A DNA stretch of 64,000 nucleotides from Methylotenera_A sp963701715 (GTDB lineage Bacteria > Pseudomonadota > Gammaproteobacteria > Burkholderiales > Methylophilaceae): positions 248,001 through 312,000 of the forward strand of contig CAVPAX010000006.1 in assembly GCA_963701715.1 (NCBI GenBank). The letters run 5' to 3'. Of the stretch, positions 16,749 to 24,827 are shown piece after piece; positions within the stretch are counted from its first letter, which is position 1; each line of letters begins with the position of its first letter. Position numbers and translations under genes: made by a program. The notes beneath the pieces were generated by a model. It was given only the letters and a program-made list of their open reading frames with translations, was not told the origin of the DNA and ran no database searches.

Positions 16749-16776
16749 AAAGACAGCTCTCTATTGTTGTCTTTTT
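16749..16776 (+). terminator. Probable terminator of dadA-alr-ridA
   Basis: AAAGACA (16749-16755) pairs perfectly with TGTCTTT (16768-16774) across a 12-base loop and runs into TTTTT. Confidence 0.55.
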
Positions 16777-16847
16777 ATTAAGTTGGGCTTGTACCCACCA
16801 TTTTTATTGGATATGATTCTACGGAGTTGGTCTAAAAAGGATATGTA

Positions 16848-17594
16848 GTGAAAAGCTTATTTTTGTCTTTATTCTTAGTAGCTGGTTTGTTTTCCAGCAG
16901 TGTTTTAGCAGCAGAAAATAGCTGGACGGGATTTTATATTGGTGCGAATCTTGGCTATGCGGATGGCGATGCCGATGCGATAGCTAGCTTAGGAGGTCAG
17001 TGGAGCATTCAGCCTCAAACATTGCGTGATTTTATAGTGAGTAACTCATCAAAAAATCAAAGTCCGAGGGGTGTTGGTTTTGGAGTTCAACTTGGTTATG
17101 ATTATCAGTTAGCTAACAAATTTGTGCTTGGTTTAGAGGTGGATTACACGAAGCTAAACATGGATGAAAGTCGTCAAACAGCGCCCATTACATATGCATT
17201 CGGGTTAGATTATTCTTTTAGCAATAAAGTAGACGTTGATCATGTGTTTTCATTACGCCCCAAATTAGGCTATGCGTTTGATAATACAATGATTTATGCA
17301 ACTGTTGGTTATGCTTGGACCTCAGCAGATTTTAGCTCGGATTTATTAAGCAATGTAAATTACAGTAAGGCTGGGAAAAAGTCTAAAACTTTAAGTAGCG
17401 CCATTTTTGGAGTAGGTGCAGAACATAAATTTTTCGATAACATTAGTATGAAATTAGAATATCTAAAAATTAATGGGGATGACACAAGCTACACAACAGT
17501 GTATAGAACTAGTGCCTTTCCAGGCTACATTGAAACTTTTAATGTCGATCTAGATTATGATGTTATTCGTGCGGGCATTAATTATCGGTTTTAA
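16848..17594 (+). CDS. Outer-membrane beta-barrel protein (OmpA-like 8-strand type)
   Basis: The 248-residue protein has a signal peptide (SLFLSLFLVAGLFSSSVLAAEN) and then NSWTGFYIGANLGYADGD, the opening of small porin-like barrels. It continues with glycine/aromatic strands such as GFGVQLGYDYQLANKFVLGLEVDY and ends DVIRAGINYRF with a terminal phenylalanine, the outer-membrane assembly signal. I take the GTG start at 16848, preceded by AAAAAGGA at eight bases. No function can be assigned; surface structural or immune-evasion type proteins look like this. It stands alone; the next 840 bases hold gene remnants. Confidence 0.85.
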   Translation: MKSLFLSLFLVAGLFSSSVLAAENSWTGFYIGANLGYADGDADAIASLGGQWSIQPQTLRDFIVSNSSKNQSPRGVGFGVQLGYDYQLANKFVLGLEVDYTKLNMDESRQTAPITYAFGLDYSFSNKVDVDHVFSLRPKLGYAFDNTMIYATVGYAWTSADFSSDLLSNVNYSKAGKKSKTLSSAIFGVGAEHKFFDNISMKLEYLKINGDDTSYTTVYRTSAFPGYIETFNVDLDYDVIRAGINYRF

Positions 17595-17614
17595 ATTAGT
17601 ACTTTCTATCAAGT

Positions 17615-17935
17615 TTACTTAGCTTGCCAAACACATAATTTTTTCACTGCTACTAGCGTTTCCCCAAGTTCCTTTAAAACCTGGTGGTAAAACAAAGGTG
17701 CTACCCGCACCAAATTATTTGGCATTGCCTGTTAAATCGGTTAAGCGCACGCAACCTTCTAAAATAACGCAGACTTCTTCTTCGGTGTAATTCACGGTTT
17801 TTGCGCCTACGCTGCTTTGCCATATGCTTGCAAAAAATTGCTCGGGGGATCGGTATGCTGATTGGGTGTTTCAGCGTGAATGGTGTTTACAGCATGCCCT
17901 GCAACGCCTGCCACTACTTTATCCTTTGCGACCAT
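17615..17935 (-). pseudogene. Decayed copy of the cupin gene at 21515-21835
   Basis: The minus strand aligns along its length with the intact cupin gene: same ending (WQAK stop versus WQTK), the EEEVCVILEG block, VNYTEEE and GMPAKNC-like segments. It is interrupted by an in-frame TAA at 17715-17717 (NAK-stop-FGAGST against NAKEFDAGST) and by at least one base loss near 17846 (GCTCGGGGG against GCGCGGTGGG). The DNA is diverged enough that the duplication is old. Confidence 0.85.
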
Positions 17936-18034
17936 GCCGCTCAATTTATACTTGGTTTGTGGCAAAACTAATCACATCGTTTATTGCTTTAGTCATTCAT
18001 TTTCACCTTTATAATAACAATTTATATTTAACTT

Positions 18035-18064
18035 CGTCATTCTTTCATTTCGCTCAGAATGACG
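18035..18064. repeat. Palindromic repeat element inserted in the remnant region
   Basis: CGTCATTCT (18035-18043) and AGAATGACG (18056-18064) form a perfect 9-base inverted repeat. The element, about 17999-18083 including GGAATCTAGGGTCTGGTCAGAT, is absent from the intact paralogous locus near 21900. It resembles the intergenic GTCATTC-type repeats scattered in many proteobacterial genomes. Confidence 0.6.
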
Positions 18065-18083
18065 GAATCTAGGGTCTGGTCAG

Positions 18084-18292
18084 ATCAGTTAAACAATCAT
18101 TAAATACTTGCACCAATTTGCTTAAGTCTGCTTCCGAAGTAGTGGAACAAACTAACGTCATGTTGTGTAACGGCGTGAGTGATACGCCACGCTTCAATAA
18201 GTAAAGGTGAATGGCAGATTCAACTGTGTCGTTTTGCGCATTTCTCGCTTCTATAGCAATTGTGGGCGGATTTTTGCAAAACTGCAGCCCTA
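18084..18292 (-). pseudogene. Remnant of the 3' end of an aminotransferase gene (paralogue of 21894-23246)
   Basis: From AAACAATCATTAAA onward the sequence parallels 21912-22115 of the intact aminotransferase gene, including AGGTGAATGGC, TCGTTTTG and TTGCAAAACTG blocks, with scattered substitutions and small gaps. Only the C-terminal ~65 codons survive, and the sequence then switches directly to a ridA remnant in the other orientation. Confidence 0.8.
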
Positions 18293-18383
18293 GCCATACA
18301 TCTGCGCGCTCTACCCTGCAAGTGGCTAAATTGCCACATGACGTATTAGTGGGAATTGAAGCTATTGCTTCTTTAAAAAATGA
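18293..18383 (+). pseudogene. Remnant of the 3' end of ridA
   Basis: The plus strand encodes SARSTLQVAKLPHDVLVGIEAIASL, matching PARSTVQVAKLPRDVLVEIEAIVSL at the end of the intact ridA at 16315-16686. No start or upstream part remains; it is joined to the aminotransferase remnant near 18292. A surrounding plus-strand frame begins upstream at 18211 but is not a real gene. Confidence 0.85.
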
Positions 18384-18403
18384 TTTTGTTATAAACGTTA
18401 AAC

Positions 18404-18432
18404 GCCCACGATTAATCTCATGGGCATTTTTT
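18404..18432 (+). terminator. Rho-independent terminator after the ridA remnant
   Basis: GCCCACGA-TTAATC-TCATGGGC (one wobble/mismatch position) followed by ATTTTTT on the plus strand. On the minus strand, where potF2 ends at 18436, the hairpin is followed by only a weak T-run. Confidence 0.7.
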
Positions 18433-18435
18433 GAA

Positions 18436-19551
18436 TTAAAGACCAGATTTTAACTTGGTAAATGCCCTGGTCATGGCTCTGCGTGTGGCATTGCTGCGTA
18501 CTTGGTAAAACTGCGCTTTGCTGCTTAAGTATGCATCTGGCGGAAACGCGATTTTATTGGCAAGTACTTCAGGGTCTATATATTTACGCGCAGCCAAGTT
18601 GGGGCTGGTAAACATGGTGTAGTTGGTAATTTCTGCCTGCACCTGCGGACGTAAGATGTAATTTATCCATAGCAGCGCATTTTCAGGATGTGGTGCGTCT
18701 ACGGGAATCATCATCGACTCAAAGCCAAACTGTATGCCGTTGGGTGGTAGAGGTGCTTCTATGCGGATGCCGTTTTTAGCTTCTTTCGCTTGAAAAGCCG
18801 CATTATTAAAATCGCTTCCGTAACCCAGTGCCACACAAATATTACCAACTGCTAAATCGGTAATATGGCCGTTATAAGTGAAAAGCTTGATATCTTTACG
18901 TACTTTTTGCAGCATGTCTGAGGCAACTTTGTAATCAGCCGCATTATTACTAAAGGCAGGCTTGCCTATGTATATAAGCGCAGATGGGAACACATCGCTG
19001 GCACTATCGAGCATTGAAATGCCGCATTTTTTGAGTTTAGAAGTGTATTTAGGATTAAATACCAACTCAAACGGGTTGGCCGGAATAGGCTCTGTGCCAA
19101 GTGCTGCTTTTACCTTATCCACGTTGTAGCCCACGCTCACTGAACCGCCTAGCCAAGGCACCATATACTGGTTTCCCGGGTCAAGCTTTGCCATTTGCTG
19201 CATCACCGCTGGGTTTAAATTGCCCCAGTTAGTGAGTTTTTTGCGATCTAGCTTTTGCACTTTGCCGCCATCTATCATAATACGGCCAAAATCAGATGAT
19301 GGCACCACAATATCATAGCCAGTCTGGCCTGCAATCACCTTAGCGAGCAGCACTTCGTTTGAATCAAAGTTATCGTAACGCACCTTAATGCCTGTTTCAG
19401 CCTCAAAGTTTTTAACTGTGTTTTCACCTATGTACTCAGCCCAATTGTTAATATTTAACACTTTATCTGAAGCGGCCAAGGAGAAAGAAGGTGCGAGTGT
19501 AAATACAATAAAGACCGACAAAGAATGTTTACACAATTGATTCAAAGTCAT
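18436..19551 (-). CDS. Putrescine-type periplasmic binding protein, orphan PotF paralogue
   Basis: A 371-residue PotF/SpuD/SpuE-type binding protein: signal peptide (SVFIVFTLAPSFSLAA), then KVLNINNWAEYIGENTVKNFEAETGIKVRYDNFDSNEVLLAK, GYDIVVPSSDFGRIM, LDPGNQYMVPW and NICVALGYGSDF. It is close in pattern to the PotF encoded at 32110 but lacks a lipobox. No transporter genes adjoin it; it follows speB by 37 bases on the same strand. It probably delivers a second polyamine or agmatine to PotGHI encoded 14 kb away, or serves another importer. Confidence 0.88.
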   Translation of the reverse strand: MTLNQLCKHSLSVFIVFTLAPSFSLAASDKVLNINNWAEYIGENTVKNFEAETGIKVRYDNFDSNEVLLAKVIAGQTGYDIVVPSSDFGRIMIDGGKVQKLDRKKLTNWGNLNPAVMQQMAKLDPGNQYMVPWLGGSVSVGYNVDKVKAALGTEPIPANPFELVFNPKYTSKLKKCGISMLDSASDVFPSALIYIGKPAFSNNAADYKVASDMLQKVRKDIKLFTYNGHITDLAVGNICVALGYGSDFNNAAFQAKEAKNGIRIEAPLPPNGIQFGFESMMIPVDAPHPENALLWINYILRPQVQAEITNYTMFTSPNLAARKYIDPEVLANKIAFPPDAYLSSKAQFYQVRSNATRRAMTRAFTKLKSGL

Positions 19552-19588
19552 TTGAGATTCCTCATTAAAAATTTAAATGCGTATTCAT

Positions 19589-20542
19589 TTATTTTTGCTG
19601 TGCGCTGATGACACACAGCATCTCTGCGGCAATTTGTGCAGCGCTTAAAGCAGTAATTTCGCTGTGGTCATAGGCTGGGGCGACCTCTACCACATCCATA
19701 CCGATGATATTTAACCCGACGAATTTACGTAAAATGGCCAGTGCTTGCGCAGAGCTTAAGCCACCAGCAACAGGCGTGCCTGTGCCAGGTGCAAAAGCAG
19801 GGTCCAGGCAATCAATATCAAAAGTCAAATAAACCTTTCGCTTGCCAATAATCTCATGCACTTTGTTCACTACGGCAGTTGTGCCATGCTCGTGCACCCA
19901 GTCCGCACCTAGAATATTCACGCCCATAAAGTCTTCGTTCCATGTTCTGATGCCTATTTGAACGGATGTTGTTGGGTCTATTAGTCCATCTTTAATCGCT
20001 TTATAGAACATTGTGCCATGGTTAAGTGAGTTTGGCTCGTCATCTGCCCAAGTGTCGCAGTGTGCATCAAAATGAATCAGTGAGAGTGGCGCACCATATT
20101 TCTCTGCATGCGCCTTTAAAAGCGGGTAGGTGATGTAATGATCGCCACCTAAAGTAAGCATTTTTGCATTGGATTTCAATATGGCTTTTGCATGCTCATA
20201 GATGGATGAGAATATGGTATGCGGATTATGTGAATCTAACCAGCAATCGCCATAATCGATGACGGACAATCTATCGCAAGGCCCAAATCCCCATGGATGT
20301 ATTAGCTCGTTCATCTGCACTGATGCGGCACGAACGGCCGCAGGACCCATGCGCGCACCGCTGCGGAAGGTAGTCGCTAAATCCAGCGGGACGCCGGAAA
20401 CCACGACATCTACCCCATCTAGATTTTTGGTGTATTGCCTGCGCATGAACGATAAAACTCCTGCGTAGGTGTTTTCACGGTCATAACCTTTTTGGTTTTT
20501 ACGTACGATAGCGCTATCACCAAACGTGTCAGAAGTAGCCAT
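19589..20542 (-). CDS. speB: Agmatinase / guanidinobutyrase-family ureohydrolase
   Basis: The 317-residue arginase-superfamily enzyme would cleave agmatine to putrescine and urea (or a guanidino acid such as guanidinobutyrate to GABA). The binuclear manganese ligands are all visible: MLTLGGDHYITYPLL, LIHFDAHCDTWADD and YLTFDIDCLDPAFAPGTGTPVAGGLS. A GGGGAATGAG ribosome site precedes ATG 20542. A LysR regulator is divergent and a PotF-type binding protein follows, so an agmatine or guanidino-compound uptake and degradation pair is the natural reading. Substrate within the family cannot be fixed from motifs alone. Confidence 0.88.
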   Translation of the reverse strand: MATSDTFGDSAIVRKNQKGYDRENTYAGVLSFMRRQYTKNLDGVDVVVSGVPLDLATTFRSGARMGPAAVRAASVQMNELIHPWGFGPCDRLSVIDYGDCWLDSHNPHTIFSSIYEHAKAILKSNAKMLTLGGDHYITYPLLKAHAEKYGAPLSLIHFDAHCDTWADDEPNSLNHGTMFYKAIKDGLIDPTTSVQIGIRTWNEDFMGVNILGADWVHEHGTTAVVNKVHEIIGKRKVYLTFDIDCLDPAFAPGTGTPVAGGLSSAQALAILRKFVGLNIIGMDVVEVAPAYDHSEITALSAAQIAAEMLCVISAQQK

Positions 20543-20634
20543 CTCATTCCCCTTAAAATATTTAGGTATGTTGGCAGTTTTACATCACTTAAGCAATTAG
20601 TTATACTGGGTTAGATATTAATTTTTTTAATACC

Positions 20635-21522
20635 ATGAGCAAAATTCTACCACCATTTAAATACCTAATTACTTTTGATGCCGCCGCTAGATTAGGCAGC
20701 TTTTCTAAGGCTTCTGAAGAGTTATCGCTTACGCAATCTGCCATTAGTCAGCAATTGCTAAAGTTAGAGGAGCTATTAGGTCAGAGCTTATTTTTTCGAA
20801 ATGGTAAAGGCGTCACTTTAACTGCAGCAGGTGAGTTGTTATATGAAACAGTGCGTGATACTTTGTCTAGATTGTCAACAGGTATTGGTCGAATTGAGCC
20901 ATACAAAAGTAATGATTCTGTATTGATTGCTTGCCCACCTGATTTTGCACAAGGCTGGTTAATGCCGCGATTAGGGAAGCTTAAGCTCATTTATCCTGCG
21001 ATTGAAGTCTGGATTATGACTGAGAAAGATGTGCGGGAAATTGACCGTATTGATGTCGATTTAGTCATATCTAGAAGGCCAATTCATACTGAAGATGTTG
21101 AATGTGCGGCGTTGTTAGAAGATCATTTAATTGCCATTTGTGGTGTGCAAACTGCGCAGCGCATCCGCCATTTTCCGTACCCAAAGCTATTAGAAAAAGC
21201 ACCAGTGCTACTTCTAGAAAGTGAACCAGCATGGAGAGGCAGATTATCTGGTAACGAGCTCAAAGACTTGCAGTTGGTACGTGGTGCCACAATAGACGAT
21301 AGTCGATTACTGCTTGAAGCGGTTATACATGAATTAGGAATCGGATTTGTATCAAACGCCCTTGCAAGTCAGGCGGTTAAAGAGGGTAAAGTCAAAGTGT
21401 TAACGCAAGTTCCTGCAAAATCGCTACCTCGATTATGGATGATGCGTTCACGGTTGACGCCCCGCACACAGGTTGCGAATGAGGTCTTTAACTGGATGTT
21501 AGATAAGGCTAAGACTATTTAG
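20635..21522 (+). CDS. LysR-family regulator (GcvA-like)
   Basis: The 295-residue protein has the LysR helix-turn-helix at residues about 8-65 (YLITFDAAARLGSFSKASEELSLTQSAISQQLLKLEELLGQSLFFRNGKGVTLTAAG) and the co-inducer-binding domain after it. It is divergent from speB with 92 bases between them, the classic layout for control of a divergent target, so agmatine or a guanidino compound is a likely inducer. Its 3' end overlaps the convergent cupin gene by eight bases. Confidence 0.9.
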   Translation: MSKILPPFKYLITFDAAARLGSFSKASEELSLTQSAISQQLLKLEELLGQSLFFRNGKGVTLTAAGELLYETVRDTLSRLSTGIGRIEPYKSNDSVLIACPPDFAQGWLMPRLGKLKLIYPAIEVWIMTEKDVREIDRIDVDLVISRRPIHTEDVECAALLEDHLIAICGVQTAQRIRHFPYPKLLEKAPVLLLESEPAWRGRLSGNELKDLQLVRGATIDDSRLLLEAVIHELGIGFVSNALASQAVKEGKVKVLTQVPAKSLPRLWMMRSRLTPRTQVANEVFNWMLDKAKTI

Positions 21523-21835
21523 TCTGCCAAGTCACATAAATCTTTTTCACTGCTTCTAAGGTTTCCCATATTCCTTTAAAACCTGCGGGAATTACAAATG
21601 TGCTGCCAGCGTCAAACTCTTTTGCATTATCTTCTACATCGCTTAAACGCACACGACCTTCTAAAATAACGCAAACTTCTTCCTCGGTGTAATTCACGGT
21701 TTTTGCTCCCACGCTCGATTGCCAAATGCCTGCAAAAAATTGCGCGGTGGGATCGGTGTAATGATTCAAAGTAACTGTATTTATTTCTTTTACGGCATGC
21801 CCTGCGATGCCTGCCTTTATTAACTCATGTGGCAC
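21515..21835 (-). CDS. Small cupin-domain protein (DUF861/Cupin_3-like)
   Basis: The 106-residue protein is a single cupin barrel: FFAGIWQSSVGAKTVNYTEEEVCVILEGRVRLSD, then FDAGSTFVIPAGFKGIWETLEAVKKIYVTW. Such proteins often accompany amine-oxidising or ureidoglycolate-type pathways; no reaction can be stated. It lies 58 bases downstream of the class III aminotransferase on the same strand, and a decayed copy of the pair occurs at 17615-18292, showing that cupin and aminotransferase have long travelled together. Confidence 0.8.
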   Translation of the reverse strand: MPHELIKAGIAGHAVKEINTVTLNHYTDPTAQFFAGIWQSSVGAKTVNYTEEEVCVILEGRVRLSDVEDNAKEFDAGSTFVIPAGFKGIWETLEAVKKIYVTWQTK

Positions 21836-21893
21836 TGCGCCAAATTATTTTTCTACATGATTTGTTGAAAAATCTATTACGTCATTAATATTC

Positions 21894-23246
21894 TTAGTCA
21901 TTCGTTAATTCCTTTAAACAATCATTAAACGCTTGTATCAGTTTGTTAACGTCATACTGGCTGGTAACGGGGCAAACTAACATCATGTTATGGAAGGGTG
22001 TCAGCAATACGCCGCGATTGAGTAAATATAGGTGAATGGCGCTTTCTAAAATGTCGTTTTGTGCATCACGCGCCTGATTTGCATTGATTGGTGGGTTTTC
22101 GCAAAATTGTAATTCTAGGCGCGCGCCAAGTCGCGTAATGGTCCAAGGCAGATTGTGCGCTTTGATTGAGGTTGATAATTGCTGCTCCAGCAGGCTTGCC
22201 AATGCCAGCATGTGGCCGTAAGCCTCCTCTGTGGCAGTATCTGCGAGAGTTGCATATATGGCTGCGATTGTCATTAAATTGCCGGAGAGTGTTGTACCAA
22301 TGCCAGAATGTCCAGGCGGTGCGCTGTCTTTGGCAGTTTTCATTTGGGTTGCCATTTCTGCGCTAAAGCCGTAAGCGGCAGCAGGCAATCCGCCAGCGAT
22401 TGGTTTGCCGACAACTAAAAAGTCCGATGTGACGTTGTTGTTTTTTGCCCAGCCACCACGGCCTGTAGAGATTGTGTGCGTTTCATCCAGCACCAACAAA
22501 CTGCCGTATTTTGTGGTGAGTGCACGCAAACCTTCAATAAAGCCAGCGTTAGGCAGCACCATTCCGCAGTTGGTAAGTGCCGGCTCGGTGAGTAGGCAGG
22601 CAACATCACCTTTGGCTAATTCGTGCTCAACTGCTGCTAAATCGTTAAACGGTACAGCCACTGTATATAAGCCTAAATCGTACACTTGCCCGAGCAAGCT
22701 GGCGCGATTGATGGTTTTGCCATCGGCTACATCAACTTCAGTATCATCAACAGTGCCGTGATAGCAGCCGTCAAAGACCAATAATTTTTTGCGATTCGTT
22801 ATGGCGCGTGCCCAACGCAATACAAAGCGATTGGCATCTGTAGCTGTGGTGGCGAGCTGCCAATAAGGTAAGCCAAAAAAATCGCTCAAAGCCTCACCCA
22901 CGGCAGGTGCTAGTGTAGAAGGCAGCATGGCAGTAAAGCCATTATTTGCTTGGGTGCTTATTGCCTTTGCCACAGCTGGCGGGTTATGGCCGAACATGGA
23001 GCCCGTATCTCCCAAACAGAAATCCGTGTAATCAATGCCATCCGCACAGCTAAAATGCGCGCCTTGCGCATGCTTCACAAACAGTGGCACAGGTGTGCCC
23101 CAATCATTCATCCAGTGCATCGGTACACCATATAGAAAATGCTGATTTGCACGTTGAGATAATTCATGAGAACGCGGATGCAGCTCTAGGTAGCGCTCAC
23201 GCTCGGTTTCTATAATTTGCTGGGCTTTGTTAATTAATTTTTGCAT
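21894..23246 (-). CDS. Class III aminotransferase, glutamate-1-semialdehyde-aminomutase-like, substrate unknown
   Basis: A 450-residue fold type I PLP enzyme nearest in style to HemL: FGHNPPAVAKAI, TATDANRFVLRWARAIT, FDGCYHGTVDDTEV, LLVLDETHTISTGRGGW and the PLP lysine in FLVVGKPIAGGLP (Lys281). The HemL-like aspartate/threonine pattern TTATDAN replaces the usual GSEA of omega-transaminases, so the acceptor and substrate are uncertain; a polyamine-derived amino group is plausible from context. It is divergent from puuB with a 141-base gap that contains a tandem MocR-type operator. A remnant of a second copy lies at 18084-18292. Confidence 0.82.
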   Translation of the reverse strand: MQKLINKAQQIIETERERYLELHPRSHELSQRANQHFLYGVPMHWMNDWGTPVPLFVKHAQGAHFSCADGIDYTDFCLGDTGSMFGHNPPAVAKAISTQANNGFTAMLPSTLAPAVGEALSDFFGLPYWQLATTATDANRFVLRWARAITNRKKLLVFDGCYHGTVDDTEVDVADGKTINRASLLGQVYDLGLYTVAVPFNDLAAVEHELAKGDVACLLTEPALTNCGMVLPNAGFIEGLRALTTKYGSLLVLDETHTISTGRGGWAKNNNVTSDFLVVGKPIAGGLPAAAYGFSAEMATQMKTAKDSAPPGHSGIGTTLSGNLMTIAAIYATLADTATEEAYGHMLALASLLEQQLSTSIKAHNLPWTITRLGARLELQFCENPPINANQARDAQNDILESAIHLYLLNRGVLLTPFHNMMLVCPVTSQYDVNKLIQAFNDCLKELTND

Positions 23247-23263
23247 GGAGTTCTACCTACAAA

Positions 23264-23293
23264 TGGCTCTAATCGTTTTATATAAATGGCACT
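23264..23293 (+). promoter_or_regulatory. Tandem MocR-type operator upstream of puuB
   Basis: TGGCTCT (23264-23270) and TGGCACT (23287-23293), both preceded by AAA, are direct repeats exactly 23 bases apart on the plus strand. A TAGTAT -10-like hexamer begins 22 bases after the second repeat, closely matching the puuD region (23 bases). Orientation points to puuB. Confidence 0.65.
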
Positions 23294-23387
23294 ATTTTTA
23301 AGACCAACATTTAATTAGTATTCTACCTATAATGTCACATCTGTACATTGTTGTTCTAAATTTGAGTTGGTATTTTTAAAGGAAACC

Positions 23388-24710
23388 ATGTCTGCAATTG
23401 ATTTAAAGGCTACGCAAAACTCATACTACGCCGCCAGCGTGAATGAACAGCCAAATTACCCCAAATTGCAGGGTGATATTGAGGCGGATGTGTGCGTGGT
23501 GGGCGGCGGTTTTGCAGGCTTGAGTGCGGCGATTGAGCTGGCTGACCGTGGCTATAAAGTGGTGGTGTTAGAAGCGCATCACATCGGGTTTGGCGCGAGC
23601 GGACGCAATGGCGGGCAACTGATTGCGGGTTTGGCCTGTGAGCAGGATGTGATTGAAAGCGCGCTGGGTTTTGAGGCTGCCAAGCAAGTATGGGTGATGA
23701 CACTGGAAGCACTGGATTTGGTGCGCGACCGCGTGAAACGCTTTAACATTGATTGTGACCTTGTGGATGGATTTTTGGGCGTTGCTACCAACGAAAAAAT
23801 GGGCAATAGACTGAACAATTGGTACGATGGCATGGCGAAAAAGTATGGTTATGATTCAGTCGCAAAATGGATAGAATCCGAGCACTTAAAGGCTTGGATA
23901 GACAGTCCGCGCTATTTCAATGGCTATTATGATAAAAGCGGAGGTCATTTGCACCCGCTCAATTATTGCCTTGGGTTAGCGCGCGGCGCGGCAAGTTTGG
24001 GTGTGCAGATTTTTCAACATTCTCCTGTCAGCGCCATGCAACAAGGCGATACAGTTATTCTGAAAACTGAGAACGGTCAAGTTAAGGCAAAATTCGCCGT
24101 GCTGGCTGGCAATATATTTCTGCCGGAGATTGCGCCGGAACTCGCACCAAACCTGGCTAAGCGCATCATGCCTGTTGGCACGTATATCATTGCCTCCGAG
24201 CCAATTGACCCAAATTTAGCCGCCAAGCTCATTCCAACGAATGCTGCGGTGTGTGACACCTGTGTGGCGCTGGATTATTTTAGATTTTCAGCCAAAAAGC
24301 AGTTGGAAGGTCCGCGCATGGTGTTTGGCGGTCGCGTTAGCTATAGCACGATGACGCCGCGTAATCTCACCGAAAAGATGCAAGTGCGCATGGTGGCGGC
24401 TTTCCCTCAGTTAAAAAATACCAAAGTGGAATACACCTGGGGCGGTTTTGTCGACATCACCATGAGTCGCGCGCCGGATTTTGGAAAAGTGTCGCCCAAT
24501 GTGTATTACTTGCAAGGTTTTTCCGGCCACGGCGTCGCATTAACGGGGCTTGCAGGCAAGCTTGTGGCCGAGGCTATAAGCGGCCAAGCTGAGCGTTTAG
24601 AAGTGATTTCTAAAATCAAACATCACGATTTCCCAGGTGGAAAATTGCTACGCACGCCTGCTTTAGTTTTAGGCATGGCGTGGTATCAATTGAAAGAGAA
24701 ATTCGGATAA
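23388..24710 (+). CDS. puuB: gamma-Glutamylputrescine oxidoreductase
   Basis: The 440-residue FAD enzyme (DAO family; E. coli PuuB 426 residues) oxidises gamma-glutamyl-putrescine to gamma-glutamyl-gamma-aminobutyraldehyde, releasing ammonia. It shows the N-terminal SYYAASVNEQPNYPKL motif, VCVVGGGFAGLSAAIELADRG, GASGRNGGQLIAGLACEQ, a central RMVFGGRVSYS and the C-terminal YYLQGFSGHGVALTGLAGKLVAEAI. I use ATG 23388, which has AAAGGA five bases upstream, rather than the frame start seven codons earlier. A puuA gene follows at 24828. The upstream MocR-type repeat suggests control with puuD and ydcS. Confidence 0.9.
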   Translation: MSAIDLKATQNSYYAASVNEQPNYPKLQGDIEADVCVVGGGFAGLSAAIELADRGYKVVVLEAHHIGFGASGRNGGQLIAGLACEQDVIESALGFEAAKQVWVMTLEALDLVRDRVKRFNIDCDLVDGFLGVATNEKMGNRLNNWYDGMAKKYGYDSVAKWIESEHLKAWIDSPRYFNGYYDKSGGHLHPLNYCLGLARGAASLGVQIFQHSPVSAMQQGDTVILKTENGQVKAKFAVLAGNIFLPEIAPELAPNLAKRIMPVGTYIIASEPIDPNLAAKLIPTNAAVCDTCVALDYFRFSAKKQLEGPRMVFGGRVSYSTMTPRNLTEKMQVRMVAAFPQLKNTKVEYTWGGFVDITMSRAPDFGKVSPNVYYLQGFSGHGVALTGLAGKLVAEAISGQAERLEVISKIKHHDFPGGKLLRTPALVLGMAWYQLKEKFG

Positions 24711-24827
24711 TTGTCTTTTATCTATTAAATAATATGCCCTGAGAGCCTCATAGGTATTGGCTTGAAGAGAAAAATAGTTTGCTAATTACGCCTTATACAG
24801 GCTAAACGCAAATTTAAGAAAGAACAC

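Noticed and set aside
18211..18453. 80-codon plus-strand frame as a real gene
   Set aside because: It merges antisense aminotransferase remnant, ridA remnant and the terminator; only the ridA-like part has protein meaning.
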